Source of the DNA: Pseudomonas canadensis
GTDB lineage: Bacteria > Pseudomonadota > Gammaproteobacteria > Pseudomonadales > Pseudomonadaceae
Assembly (NCBI RefSeq): GCF_000503215.1
Contig: NZ_AYTD01000013.1
Span: 62,001-126,000 of the forward strand
Direction: 5' to 3'
Length of the DNA stretch: 64,000 nucleotides
Shown here in pieces: positions 47,425 through 56,575 of this stretch. Within the stretch, counting starts at the first letter, position 1, and each line of letters opens with the position of its first letter. The notes beneath the pieces were generated by a model. That model was not told the DNA's origin. It made no database searches and worked only from the letters and a program-made list of their open reading frames with translations. Made by a program: the position numbers and the translations under genes.

Positions 47425-49242
47425 ATGGCCGAACCACTGGCTCACGACACCCTTATCCAGGAATCCTGGCGCCGTTGCCGCGCCTTCGGCCTGGATCACC
47501 AGAGCACGCCCAGCTTCGACCAACTCCCCGCCGAGGGCATCAGTCAATTGCTGGAAAGCCAGCATTCGCTGGTGCAGACCACCCATCAGGAAGTGCTGCC
47601 CTACTACGAAAACATCCTCAGCAATTCCAATTGCCTGATCATGTTGGCCGACAACCAGGGCCAGGTGCTGACCAGTTGGGGCACCCAGCGTTTTATCGAG
47701 CCCAAGCTGGCGCGTGGCTTCAACCCTGGCGCCAGTTGGATGGAGCGCTCCAGCGGCACCAATGCCATCGGCACCGCGCTGGCGTGTGCCCAGGCGGTGC
47801 ATATCGAACACGATGAACACTTCCTCAAGGCTAACCGCTTCATGACCGGCTCGGCGGCGCCGATCTTCGATGCCCAGCGCGAAATCATCGCAGTGCTGGA
47901 TGTGTCCAGCGACAGCTACCTGCCGCCCTCCCACACCCTGGGCATGGTCAAGATGATGAGCCAGACCGTGGAAAACCGGCTGATCCTCAATCTGTTTCGC
48001 GGCGAGCACTTCCAACTGACCTTCAACACCGGCCTGAGCAACCTCGACAGTCAATGGGCGGGCTTGTTGATTTTTGATGAGAGCGGCCAGGTGTTGTCGG
48101 CCAACCGGCGTGCCGACAACCTGCTGGGTATCAGCTTGTCGCGGGTGATGATCGACAGTTTGTTCAAGGTGTCATTGCTGGAGTTGTTGAACCAGCCGGA
48201 AGGGCTGCCCTTCTCCCTGCAAGCCGCGGGACGCAACCGTTTCCAATGTTTGTTGAGACGCCCCAAGCAGGTACCCGTGCAGGCACGCGTGTTCACCGAG
48301 CCAACGCCGCCGAAGCCTGCGTCGATCGGTCTCAAGACCCTGCACTTTGGCGATGTGCGCGTGGAAAAAGCCGTGCGTCAGGCCGAACGCTTACTGGAGA
48401 AGGACATTCCGCTGCTGATCCACGGCGAGACCGGCGTGGGCAAGGAAGTGTTCGTCAAAGCTCTGCACCAGGCCAGTTCGCGCAGCCAGAAGGCGTTTAT
48501 CGCGGTGAACTGTGCGGCGATTCCCGCCGAACTGGTGGAATCGGAACTGTTCGGCTACGAAAAAGGCGCCTTTACCGGCGCCAATCAGAAAGGCAGCATC
48601 GGCCTGATCCGCAAGGCCGACAAAGGCACGCTGTTTCTCGATGAGATCGGTGATATGCCCCTGCCGACCCAGGCCCGTTTGCTGCGGGTGTTGCAGGAAC
48701 GCTGTGTGCAGCCGGTGGGCAGCAGCGAATTGTTCCCGGTGGACTTGCGCATCATCTCGGCCACTAACCGCGCGTTGCGTGAGCTGGTACAGGCCGGACG
48801 TTTCCGTGAAGACTTGTACTACCGCATCGGCGGCCTGACCCTGGAACTGCCGCCGTTGCGCGAACGGACCGACAAGCAGGCGCTGTTCCAGCAACTGTGG
48901 CAGCAGCACCGCGAGCCGACTCAATGGGCGGGCCTCAGCGCCGAAGTGCTGGCGCTATTCGAGCAGCATCCGTGGCCGGGGAATCTGCGTCAGGTGAGCA
49001 GCGTGTTGCAGGTGGCGCTGGCCATGGCCGAAGAACAACCGATCCGCGCAGAGCATCTGCCGGATGATTTCTTTGTCGACTTGAAGGTGGAGCCGCCGCT
49101 GCCCGCCAGTGAATACCTGGATGACAGCATTGACCTGAACCAGCGCTTGAAGGCGGCCGGCGGCAACATCTCCCACCTGGCGCGGGAGCTGGGGGTGAGC
49201 CGCAATACCCTGTACAAACGTCTGCGCCAGCACGAACGCTAG
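47425..49242 (+). CDS. AcoR-type sigma-54-dependent activator
   Basis: A 605-aa enhancer-binding protein. The N-terminal GAF-like sensor (about residues 60-190; ERSSGTNAIGTALACAQAVHI is an AcoR-family motif) is followed by a PAS-like segment (about 210-270), an AAA+ domain with Walker A GETGVGKE at 334-341, the sigma-54 contact motif GAFTGA at 381-386 and Walker B GTLFLDEIGDMP, and a Fis-type helix-turn-helix (about 565-603; NISHLARELGVSRNTLYKRL). Divergent from the Glp-type operon, which it probably activates. Its stop overlaps the convergent fecR-like gene by 4 bp. Confidence 0.92.
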   Translation: MAEPLAHDTLIQESWRRCRAFGLDHQSTPSFDQLPAEGISQLLESQHSLVQTTHQEVLPYYENILSNSNCLIMLADNQGQVLTSWGTQRFIEPKLARGFNPGASWMERSSGTNAIGTALACAQAVHIEHDEHFLKANRFMTGSAAPIFDAQREIIAVLDVSSDSYLPPSHTLGMVKMMSQTVENRLILNLFRGEHFQLTFNTGLSNLDSQWAGLLIFDESGQVLSANRRADNLLGISLSRVMIDSLFKVSLLELLNQPEGLPFSLQAAGRNRFQCLLRRPKQVPVQARVFTEPTPPKPASIGLKTLHFGDVRVEKAVRQAERLLEKDIPLLIHGETGVGKEVFVKALHQASSRSQKAFIAVNCAAIPAELVESELFGYEKGAFTGANQKGSIGLIRKADKGTLFLDEIGDMPLPTQARLLRVLQERCVQPVGSSELFPVDLRIISATNRALRELVQAGRFREDLYYRIGGLTLELPPLRERTDKQALFQQLWQQHREPTQWAGLSAEVLALFEQHPWPGNLRQVSSVLQVALAMAEEQPIRAEHLPDDFFVDLKVEPPLPASEYLDDSIDLNQRLKAAGGNISHLARELGVSRNTLYKRLRQHER

Positions 49243-50171
49243 CGCGGCTTGACCACCACCAGCAGGTCGGTGAAGTACTCCACCTGGATCGGCAAGTTGT
49301 CAGCCAGTGACGAGAGCGCCGCCGCCGTGTCGTCCAGCTTGAACACGCCGGACACCCGCAGGTTCTGCAAGGCCTGGGGATCGAAGCGCAGCATGCCGTG
49401 GCGGTAGCTGGCGAGGGTTTGCAGCACCTCGCTCAAGGGTTGGTCATTGACCTTGAGCAGGCCACGGGTCCAGGCGTCCGGGTCGCTGTTGCCGATGGCT
49501 TGCGGCGGTTGGGCACGGCCATGGTCGAGGACCGTACGCTGGCCGGCCGTGACCTTGACCCCGTCGCGGGTGTCGCCTTTGACCGCGACGGTGGACTCGA
49601 TCACCGTGACCACCGTGGCGCCATCCGCCGCACGCTTGACCAGATAACGCGTGCCCAATGCCGTGGCCGTCCCTTGGTCGGTACGCACCACGAACGGCCT
49701 TTGCGCATCCTTGGCCACCTCCACCCAGAGCTCGCCCTGCAGCAGTTCGATGACCCGTTGATGGCCGTCGAACTTCACGTCCACCGCGGAATTGCTGTTG
49801 AGCTGCAACTGGCTGCCGTCTTCAAGGGCGATCTGCCGGCGCTCGCCAACGCCGGTGCGCTGGTCGGCCATCCAGACCGGCAGGTGTTGCAGGCCCAACC
49901 AGCCGCACAAGACTACGCCAAGCAAGCCCACCACCTGCGCACCCCGCGGGCGTCGTGGAGTGAATGCGCGGTTCAGGGCAATGCGTGCGGGTTTGGCCGG
50001 CAGCGTATCGAGGCTGCCCCATAACGCGCCCATGCGTTCGATGGCCACGGCATGACGCGGGTCGGCCGACCGCCAGGTGTTGAACGCCTGGCGGTCGGCT
50101 TCGGTGACGCCTTCGTCGTGCAGGCGGGTAAGCCACTGCGCCGCTTGCTGGATGATCTGTTCGGAACTCAT
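49239..50171 (-). CDS. FecR-family anti-sigma/sigma-regulator protein
   Basis: A 310-aa single-pass inner-membrane regulator. A cytoplasmic N-domain (about residues 8-55; AAQWLTRLHDEGVTEADRQAFNTWRSADPRHAVA) binds the sigma factor, one helix spans about 78-97, and the periplasmic FecR domain follows (GERRQIALEDGSQLQLNSNSAV, VELLQGELWVEV, TALGTRYLVK), ending in an STN-like fold. Start overlaps the sigma gene by ATGA. Normally it relays a signal from a receptor's N-terminal signalling domain, which the adjacent receptor does not show. Confidence 0.9.
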   Translation of the reverse strand: MSSEQIIQQAAQWLTRLHDEGVTEADRQAFNTWRSADPRHAVAIERMGALWGSLDTLPAKPARIALNRAFTPRRPRGAQVVGLLGVVLCGWLGLQHLPVWMADQRTGVGERRQIALEDGSQLQLNSNSAVDVKFDGHQRVIELLQGELWVEVAKDAQRPFVVRTDQGTATALGTRYLVKRAADGATVVTVIESTVAVKGDTRDGVKVTAGQRTVLDHGRAQPPQAIGNSDPDAWTRGLLKVNDQPLSEVLQTLASYRHGMLRFDPQALQNLRVSGVFKLDDTAAALSSLADNLPIQVEYFTDLLVVVKPR

Positions 50172-50710
50172 GCCAGCGGGTCTGCCGGGTGCAGGCTGTG
50201 GTAGCAGTGCACCAGGGCACTGGAGATGTAGTTTTTGACCGTGCTGGGTGACACGTCCAGACGTGTGGCGATTTCGCTGTAGGTCAGCCCATCGAGACGA
50301 CTCAAGAGGAACGCTTCGCGGGCCTTGGCCGGCAATCCGGCAAGCATCTCAGCAATGCGTTCCAGGGCTTGCAGCGCCACATGAATAGCGGCCGGGTCGG
50401 GCATGCCTGCGTCTTCGCTCTGGATCACCAGGGCTTCCATGTAGGCTTTTTCGATGCGACGACGACGGGCGCCATCGATCAGCAACCGCCCTGCCGTGGT
50501 GGCGAGGAATGCACGCGGCTCTTTGATCTGTTGGGGTTCGGCCAGCATCAAGACGCGAATGAAGGCGTCATGGGCAAGGTCGGCAGCATGTTGGGAACAC
50601 CCGAGCTTCTTGCGCAGCCAGCCATGCAACCAACCGTGGTGCTCGCTGTACATCGCCGTAAGGGTCTGCTGCCGGACGGAGTCGCCCAGCGCGGCCGGAA
50701 TGTCATGCAT
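50168..50710 (-). CDS. FecI-like ECF sigma factor
   Basis: A 180-aa sigma-70 family ECF factor. Region 2 includes LGCSQHAADLAHDAFIRVLML and EPRAFLATTAGRLLIDGARRRRIE (about residues 40-85); region 4 includes LPAKAREAFLLSRLDGLTYSEIATRLDVSPSTVKNYI (about 130-168). ATG at 50710 (MHDIPAALGD) is chosen; 14 upstream codons are not needed. Directly upstream of FecR. The receptor gene lies about 200 bp upstream on the same strand, separated by a REP element, the reverse of the usual fecIR-receptor order. Confidence 0.9.
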   Translation of the reverse strand: MHDIPAALGDSVRQQTLTAMYSEHHGWLHGWLRKKLGCSQHAADLAHDAFIRVLMLAEPQQIKEPRAFLATTAGRLLIDGARRRRIEKAYMEALVIQSEDAGMPDPAAIHVALQALERIAEMLAGLPAKAREAFLLSRLDGLTYSEIATRLDVSPSTVKNYISSALVHCYHSLHPADPLA

Positions 50711-50810
50711 GCGCAAAAAGATCTCAAATGGGAATAGTTGCCAATTGCGCAAACAATGCCAGTAAAACGGTGTAGGAGCAAGTGCCGCTCCTATGTCGGA
50801 TGTTGCCCAC

Positions 50811-50878
50811 TGTGGGAGCCCGGCTTACCGGCGATGGCGCCCTTAAGATCGCTATCGCCGGCAGGCCGGGCTCATACA
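50811..50878. repeat. REP palindrome
   Basis: TGTGGGAGCCCGGCTTACCG and an imperfect reverse complement, with a further degenerate half-unit at 50771-50793, in the gap between the receptor stop and the sigma-factor start. Confidence 0.75.
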
Positions 50879-50910
50879 GAGGAACGGGGTGTTTTAAAAA
50901 CTACGTTCCT

Positions 50911-53028
50911 TTAGCGCCAGCTCCATGACACGCCGGTGTAGAGGCCACGGCCGTCCGCTGGCGTGGAGCGCGCCATGTCTACGCCCTTGTCGTCATACCC
51001 CGGCGTGACGGTATTGGCGTAGCGCCGGTTGGTCAGGTTGCGCAGGTCGACCCAAGCTTGCCAATCCTGCTTGGGTGCTTCGTAACCGAAGGTAGCGCCG
51101 AGAATGGTGTAGGACGCGGCGTAGTAGGAATTGGCGTAGTCCACCGCCACTCTTGATGAATGCTCGGTGTTGAGGCTGGTGTAGAAACCGGTCGGATGGC
51201 TGTAGCGCACTTGCGCCTGATAGTAATGCTTAGGGATGCCCGGCAAGGTGTTGTCGCCGAAACGGTCGTCGTCGCGGTAGTGGAAGTCACTGAAGGTGTA
51301 AGCCTGGCGCAGGGTGAGTTGGCCGTTGCGGCCGCCTTCCCATAACGGGCTGAGCAGGCTGAGTTCCACGCCCTGGTGAATTGTCGGGCTGGCATTGTTT
51401 TCAGCGACGATGGCGTTGCTGGTCGACGTCTGGGCCTGGGTTTCCACGGTGAGCAACTCATGGCGTACTTCGGAGCGGTACAGCGCCAGGTCCCACTGGC
51501 CGAGCCACGTTTCACCACGGCCGCCGATTTCCAAAGTGGTGGCGGTCTGGTTTTTCAGGCTCACGCCTTCGCGCTGCAGGCCGGTGGCCGGGCCGCTGTT
51601 TTTAGGAAAGTATTTGTTCGAACCCCAGATCATCGACCACGCATGCGGCGGCTCGACCGAACGGCTCAGGTTGCCATACACCTGCAGTTGCGGGGTGAAG
51701 TCATACCGCAGGCCGATGCGCGGGGCGTAGTCCCAGTCATGCTGGCTGAGCGGCGCCTGGCCTTCTGGGTAGGTGACTTGGGTCTCGCGACGCGTGTAGA
51801 TCGCCGCCAGGCCGGTGGTCAGCCACAGGTCGGGGACCAGTTCGAGGTCGTTACCGACATGCACCACGGTGTCGGAACCCAGGTAGCTGTAGTCACGGGT
51901 CTTGGTGCCGGGCGCGTAGCCGGCAGTATTGCCGGCCGGCGTGCGCACGTATTCCGAAGCACCGTTATTGGGCATCGCCTGGGTGGTGCGCAGGCCAACG
52001 GTGGTTTTGCTGTCGTGGCCGAACAGCGTGTCCTGGCGGATGTAATTGAGGGTGCTGCTGATATCGGTGTAAGCGACTTTCAGGCGGTTGGTGCCTTCGC
52101 GCAGGTCCATCGGGTAGTCGTGGTACGCCAGGCCGACTTCGACCCGGGCATTGTCATCCAACTGCAAGGTGGTTTTGTTGGCGATCCAGGTAGACCCTGG
52201 TTGCAGGCGCTTGGAATCGCGGGCGGCGTTGAGGCTGTTGGCCGCGCGTGGGTCATGGCTGATCTGGCTGCGCGTGAGTTTGCCGGGGGTGTCGTTGGTG
52301 GTTTCGCGGTAGCGGAAATAGAAGCGGGTTTCCAGGTCCGGGTTGAAACGGTAGCCGAAGTTGCCGGCCACGCCCTTGCCGGTGCCGGCGCTCTGGCGCT
52401 GGTAGCCGTCGGACTCGGAGTCGGTGAGGCTGATGTAGTAGTCAGCGTCCCCCAGCACCTGGCCCGAGCTGATCTCGCGCTGGGTGTAGCCTTTGCTGCC
52501 CGCTTCATAGCGCAGTTGCAGCTTGGGTGCGTCGTAGCCGGTGCGCGTCACGTAGTTGACGGCGCCGCCGAGGGCCAAGGCACCCTGGTCAAAACCGTTG
52601 GCACCCCGCAGCACCTCGACGCGGCTTTGCCACAACGGGTCTTTCAGCTCATAAGGTGTGCCGCCGGGACCGGTCAGCGGCAGGCCATCGAACATTTCGT
52701 ATAGACCGGAGGCATGGGAACCGGGGCTGCGGTTCAGGCCCGAACCGCGAATCGAGAGTTTCACCCCTTCGTTGTTCGCCGCCTTGGCGTATACCCCGGG
52801 CTGGTACTTGAACACGTCTTCGTTGGTGCTCACCCGCCCCTGCTGCACACTATTCATGTCGATGTAGTTGGTGCCGCCGGGCACGCTCTTGAGCTGCGCC
52901 TCAGCCACTTCACCCGCACTGGCTTCGCTGCCGGTAACTTCGACCGGGGCCAATTGCAGGTCTTCGGCGTGCACCAGCGAGCTTAACGTCAGGGCGGCAA
53001 ACAGCAACGGAGGGTGGCGCAACAGCAT
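50911..53028 (-). CDS. TonB-dependent receptor without visible signalling domain (FecA-like barrel)
   Basis: A 705-aa outer-membrane receptor. Signal peptide about residues 1-21 (LSSLVHA), TonB-box-like LAPVEVTGSE immediately after, plug domain (about 45-170; GVYAKAANNEGVKLSIRGSGLNR, VEVLRGANGFDQGALALGGAVNY), then a barrel ending YTGVSWSWR. Unlike receptors that signal to FecIR, there is no roughly 80-residue N-terminal STN domain between signal peptide and plug. It lies upstream of the sigma and FecR genes on the same strand. Likely siderophore or metal-chelate uptake; the ligand is not evident. Confidence 0.9.
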   Translation of the reverse strand: MLLRHPPLLFAALTLSSLVHAEDLQLAPVEVTGSEASAGEVAEAQLKSVPGGTNYIDMNSVQQGRVSTNEDVFKYQPGVYAKAANNEGVKLSIRGSGLNRSPGSHASGLYEMFDGLPLTGPGGTPYELKDPLWQSRVEVLRGANGFDQGALALGGAVNYVTRTGYDAPKLQLRYEAGSKGYTQREISSGQVLGDADYYISLTDSESDGYQRQSAGTGKGVAGNFGYRFNPDLETRFYFRYRETTNDTPGKLTRSQISHDPRAANSLNAARDSKRLQPGSTWIANKTTLQLDDNARVEVGLAYHDYPMDLREGTNRLKVAYTDISSTLNYIRQDTLFGHDSKTTVGLRTTQAMPNNGASEYVRTPAGNTAGYAPGTKTRDYSYLGSDTVVHVGNDLELVPDLWLTTGLAAIYTRRETQVTYPEGQAPLSQHDWDYAPRIGLRYDFTPQLQVYGNLSRSVEPPHAWSMIWGSNKYFPKNSGPATGLQREGVSLKNQTATTLEIGGRGETWLGQWDLALYRSEVRHELLTVETQAQTSTSNAIVAENNASPTIHQGVELSLLSPLWEGGRNGQLTLRQAYTFSDFHYRDDDRFGDNTLPGIPKHYYQAQVRYSHPTGFYTSLNTEHSSRVAVDYANSYYAASYTILGATFGYEAPKQDWQAWVDLRNLTNRRYANTVTPGYDDKGVDMARSTPADGRGLYTGVSWSWR

Positions 53029-53251
53029 CAGGCAGGTCCTTGGAATTCGGGGGGCACGTGGTGGGAAGGCTGGGACGCTCGCCAGGTCACTCCTTATTAA
53101 CGGACCAGAGCCTTCCTACAACAGCGCCGGACCGGAATCCTTTGCTAAGTCCGAAATCGAATTACCACATGCAAACTCAGTATTTAAAGAAATAACCGCC
53201 ACGCATTACTGTGGAGTCACTGAGTCAACCACGTACCCAGAGATCGCCCCC

Positions 53252-53410
53252 ATGCACGTATCCGCCACCGTCATCGACTTCACACTCCACCGTAAACGCC
53301 GCCAAGCGCGTGCAGCGGCCGAGTTGATGTGGGCGATGTACGCAGCGCGTGCCGGGCTGGCGGTATTTACCGCTCAAGCCGCCACGTCCAGCGATACCCG
53401 CCGGGCGTAA
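53252..53410 (+). CDS. Possible small basic protein upstream of the XRE regulator
   Basis: A 52-codon frame starting MHVSATVIDFTLHRKRRQAR, with a basic cluster and then a hydrophobic Ala-rich helix. It ends 5 bp before the XRE-cupin gene and could be translationally coupled to it. The ribosome site is weak, but the amino-acid composition is protein-like. Not recognised; existence uncertain. Confidence 0.4.
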   Translation: MHVSATVIDFTLHRKRRQARAAAELMWAMYAARAGLAVFTAQAATSSDTRRA

Positions 53411-53415
53411 GGCCG

Positions 53416-54042
53416 ATGAATTTCCTGCACGTGATTCCAGAACCACCTGAACCGCTGCCCAAGTCCGGCACTGACGACGATGTAATCAGCCAGTGCGTCG
53501 CCCACAACCTGCAACGCCTGCGCAGTAAGCGCCATTTGTCCCTGGACGGGTTGGCGCGCGCCTGTGGCGTGAGCCGAGCGATGCTGGCGCAGATCGAATC
53601 CGGGCGCAGCGTGCCGTCGATCAAGGTTCTGTGCAAGATTGCCAAGGGTCTGAAGGTATCTGTGGCAGCGTTTCTGGAGGACCGCGCGTTTGAGGGGGTG
53701 GAGGTGCTGCCGGCGCAACAGAGCAAGCGCCTTGTCAGTGCCGATGGTGCGTTTATCAGCCGAGCGTTGTTCCCCTACGATACGGCGCGCCAGTCAGAGT
53801 TTTACGAGATCCGCCTGCGGGCGCTGGGCGAGGAGATTTCCAAAGGCCACGGGCCCGGTATCCAGGAAAACCTGGTGGTGGCCCAAGGGGTGTTGGAAGT
53901 CAGCGTCAACGATGAGCGCTACCTCCTTTCAACTGGCGACTCGATCTTGTTCTACGCCGATCAGCCCCACCGCTACCGCAACCCGGCAGACAGCGAGGCA
54001 GTGGCCTTCCTGGTGATCACTTACCCCGAGCGCCTGGATTGA
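53416..54042 (+). CDS. XRE-family regulator with C-terminal cupin
   Basis: A 208-aa regulator: N-terminal XRE helix-turn-helix (about residues 30-90; LQRLRSKRHLSLDGLARACGVSRAMLAQIESGRSVPS) and a C-terminal cupin (about 130-205; GIQENLVVAQGVLEVSVNDERYLLSTGDSILFYADQPHRYRN) that probably binds a small effector. ATG at 53416 is the first suitable start. Divergent from the TonB-dependent receptor gene across about 390 bp, so it may regulate it. A strong terminator follows. Confidence 0.9.
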   Translation: MNFLHVIPEPPEPLPKSGTDDDVISQCVAHNLQRLRSKRHLSLDGLARACGVSRAMLAQIESGRSVPSIKVLCKIAKGLKVSVAAFLEDRAFEGVEVLPAQQSKRLVSADGAFISRALFPYDTARQSEFYEIRLRALGEEISKGHGPGIQENLVVAQGVLEVSVNDERYLLSTGDSILFYADQPHRYRNPADSEAVAFLVITYPERLD

Positions 54043-54057
54043 CCTGGATTAAAATGC

Positions 54058-54087
54058 AAAACGCCCCGAATAATCGGGGCGTTTTTT
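54058..54087. terminator. Bidirectional rho-independent terminator
   Basis: AAACGCCCCGA-ATAA-TCGGGGCGTTT followed by T residues, placed between the convergent XRE gene and the Met-rich protein gene; it can serve both. Confidence 0.92.
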
Positions 54088-54102
54088 ATTGCGCCGGACC
54101 TA

Positions 54103-54600
54103 TCAGCAGGTGCAGCACATCATCGGCATGCCGTTGCAGCTCATCATCATCGGCATAGCGCAGTCGTTCATCATTTTGTTCATCAGCATGCAGCAGTTTT
54201 TCATCATGTCCATGCTCATGCCCGGCATTGGCATCATTTTGCACATCATGCTGTCACCCATCAGCGTGCATTCCATCACGCACTTCATCATCGGCATTGG
54301 CATGCCCATCATCGGCATCATGTTCATGCCCGTCATCATGGCCATGGCATCGGCCGACATGCACATCATCGACATATTGGCGCACTGCATCATCATCGGC
54401 ATGCCGCAGTTCATCATCATCGCCATCATTTCGGCGTTGGTCTTGAACTGAGCCATGTCCATGCCCGCGGCCGGCTTCATGGTGCACATCATGGCGTCCG
54501 CGGCCATTTCGCATTTCATGGTGGCCATCATCATCGGCATGCCCATCATCGGCATCATTGGCATGGCGGTGTTCATTGGCATCTGCATGGCATTCATCAT
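54103..54600 (-). CDS. Methionine- and cysteine-rich protein of unknown function
   Basis: A 165-aa protein with about 68 Met (41%) and about 15 Cys, i.e. half of all residues. Clusters such as PMMPMMGMPMMM, MMNCGMPMMMQC and a terminal MMCCTC recur throughout, and a loosely repeated block (MxxMMMxCxMPMMM) is visible several times. GGAG lies 8 bases before the ATG pair at 54600. No signal peptide is seen, so a cytosolic location is predicted. Thioether and thiol ligands suggest Cu(I)/Ag(I) binding or an oxidant sink; both are inference. It is monocistronic. The opposite strand reads as an Ile/Met-rich shadow only. Confidence 0.8.
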   Translation of the reverse strand: MMNAMQMPMNTAMPMMPMMGMPMMMATMKCEMAADAMMCTMKPAAGMDMAQFKTNAEMMAMMMNCGMPMMMQCANMSMMCMSADAMAMMTGMNMMPMMGMPMPMMKCVMECTLMGDSMMCKMMPMPGMSMDMMKNCCMLMNKMMNDCAMPMMMSCNGMPMMCCTC

Positions 54601-55036
54601 CTTCGAAACTCCGTAATCGACAAGAAATGAGTAAGTTCTGGCGTCGATTCTAAAGCCGGAGAACGGCGGCGCAAGACGACGGCAGAGCAGCAGGAATGGG
54701 TGTTCGGAGGGAAGCTTAGTTGAATAGAACAGCTGTAATGGTTGTAAAAGCGACGATTTCGGCACTCTTGCAGTGTCAATAACTGCTGTATTTCGCCATT
54801 TGACGCTATGGATATTCGATGGAGGAATAGAGACCAATCTTAAGGAAATAAACGTTCTAACGGATGGGGAGACGCAACCATTCGACACTTCATGACCTGG
54901 GAAGCTAAAACCCCAGCCTCCCGACCACGTCATCTAAATCCAGCGTTTAGTTCGAAATACTGTGAAAGCCAAACTGCAGCCCAGTATGTTCACCTGTAGC
55001 TGGTTCGTAGACGCTGCCGCCCCACACACAAAACCG
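54601..55036. other. 436-bp intergenic stretch, nothing assigned
   Basis: Lower-GC DNA between the Met-rich protein gene and a small unknown gene. It must hold the promoter of the Met-rich gene near its left end. No convincing coding frame, terminator or known site was seen; short frames here lack ribosome sites. Confidence 0.6.
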
Positions 55037-55306
55037 TTAGCTATCGAAGACTTTCAGCACCCGCATCAATTCTTCCGCTTCTGATCCAGGAACAAACCGG
55101 AAGCCATACATCTCATCAGTGCTGAGAATTTCGCCCAATACCTCCAGCAATTGCGCCTCAGTCGGTGAATCACGCAGTAACTTGTGCGCGGGCAGGAGCA
55201 AATCGGACGAAACGCCTTGAACGCTCGCCGCGTCGATCACTGCAAACAGGATAAAACGCAAGCGTATTTCTCTTTCAGTAGGCCAAACCGTTTTTCGCTT
55301 TCCCAT
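55037..55306 (-). CDS. Small protein of unknown function
   Basis: An 89-aa soluble protein, MGKRKTVWPTEREIRLRF at the N-terminus, predicted largely helical, ending EAEELMRVLKVFDS. Not recognised. The ATG at 55306 is preceded by a hairpin (55314-55340), which leaves only a weak ribosome site. Composition is coding-like. Flanked by unrelated genes. Confidence 0.6.
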   Translation of the reverse strand: MGKRKTVWPTEREIRLRFILFAVIDAASVQGVSSDLLLPAHKLLRDSPTEAQLLEVLGEILSTDEMYGFRFVPGSEAEELMRVLKVFDS

Positions 55307-55313
55307 GGTAAAG

Positions 55314-55340
55314 GCCTCAGATTTCAGAAAAATCCGAGGC
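55314..55340. promoter_or_regulatory. Inverted repeat before the small gene
   Basis: GCCTCaGATTT-CAGAA-AAATCcGAGGC, an 11-bp dyad with one mismatched pair. It sits directly upstream of the start at 55306 and would fold over its leader RNA; it has no T-run. Could be an operator or translational control hairpin. Confidence 0.35.
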
Positions 55341-55440
55341 TATTGATGAGCGCGAAGTGTTTCAAGCATGGGGCGGCAAGATAGGCAAAGTCCTACACGT
55401 CAAAAGGAAACACCGTACACTTATCCTGAGGCTGACCCGT

Positions 55441-56154
55441 TTATTGCACCGGCAAAAAATTCATCAGCAACAAACTCTGCGCATAGTTCAGGCCAATACG
55501 CCGGTAGCGTTCGTCGAGCATCTGGGTCAGCAGGTCGAGACGCGCGACGATCTTGCCGAACTCCACCGCGAAACTGAGGTTGCTGCCCTCCTCCGATATC
55601 TCGTTGGAAAACAGCAGCAGCACGCCATTCGCATCCTGGCGTTTGCTCAGCAGCCAGGTGGCCTTCTCGATATTGCGCGCAGCATTGCTGACGAACTGCG
55701 GGTCGATCGAGTCGGTGATGTAGAACTCGGTACGTCCGCCGTGGGCGGTCACGATCATGCTGCCGATGGCATAGATAAAAGCGCCGACCCGATCGCCCTT
55801 GAAGTCCGGCCCCAAGGAATAGCTCAGCGCCTCCAGATCACGCCGATCGCCCAACGCGGGCAGGGATCGACGCTGCTCAATGGCCTGGCGAATCTCCCGC
55901 GCCGCCGTCACAGCGTCTGGGTACCCCGACTGCCGCCACTGGCTGGGGTTGCGCAGATAGAGCTTGTTCATCAGCAAATACAGGCTCTGCAGGTTGTCGC
56001 GCATACCCAGTGTCGCCATGCGATCGACACTGGTCTGGAAGAACTCATCGGGCTTGCCATTGCTGAACTGCTTGGCGATATCCCGACCCTGTTGCTGGCT
56101 GCAACCGCTGGCACACAGCATTAACAAGACCGCCAGCAGCAACGGCTGGCGCAT
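55441..56154 (-). CDS. Predicted outer- or inner-membrane lipoprotein
   Basis: A 237-aa lipoprotein: MRQPLLLAVLLMLCASGC carries a lipobox with Cys18. The mature part is mostly helical (DEFFQTSVDRMATLGMRDNLQSLYLLMNKLYLRNPSQWR; IYAIGSMIVTAHGGRTEFYITDSIDPQFV; IVARLDLLTQMLDERYRRIGLNYAQSLLL). I do not recognise a named family. ATG at 56154 puts the signal in standard form; 56190 would add a 12-residue RR-containing extension. Monocistronic. Confidence 0.75.
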   Translation of the reverse strand: MRQPLLLAVLLMLCASGCSQQQGRDIAKQFSNGKPDEFFQTSVDRMATLGMRDNLQSLYLLMNKLYLRNPSQWRQSGYPDAVTAAREIRQAIEQRRSLPALGDRRDLEALSYSLGPDFKGDRVGAFIYAIGSMIVTAHGGRTEFYITDSIDPQFVSNAARNIEKATWLLSKRQDANGVLLLFSNEISEEGSNLSFAVEFGKIVARLDLLTQMLDERYRRIGLNYAQSLLLMNFLPVQ

Positions 56155-56575
56155 CCGTCGACTGTTAAAACAAGGAAACGTGCGATCCATCGGCACCCGA
56201 TCTGATTCATCCGCCCACGCGGGGGATCGGCGGGACTGGGACAAGGATAGAGCGGAGAAATCCAGAAAAGTGCAGCGGTCGAGAGCAGATAGTTGTAACT
56301 AAAGACCGCTGGGCAGATGAATGGGCTTGATTCTGAATAATTCTTTTCAGGATCTATACTCATTAAAACAGCAGTACAAAGGGTGATGGCGATGAAACAT
56401 CCAATTCGTGCGCAAATGGTTGTTCAGATGATTTGCCTGCTTTCGGTGGCACAGCTTTTTTGCTGAGCTGCAGGTCAGCGTTTCAACACTCAGCCGCCGT
56501 TGCGGCGGTGGAAGGTATTGCCAACTACCCACTCCAATCTGGCCCGACATCCGAATGCCGGGCCAGCACGTGCAG

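Noticed and set aside
54089..54451. Plus-strand Ile/Met-rich frame that looks like a membrane protein
   Set aside because: It is the antisense shadow of the ATG-rich Met-protein gene: repeated CAT on the plus strand reads as ATC/CAT in other frames. The minus strand has the ribosome site and terminator.
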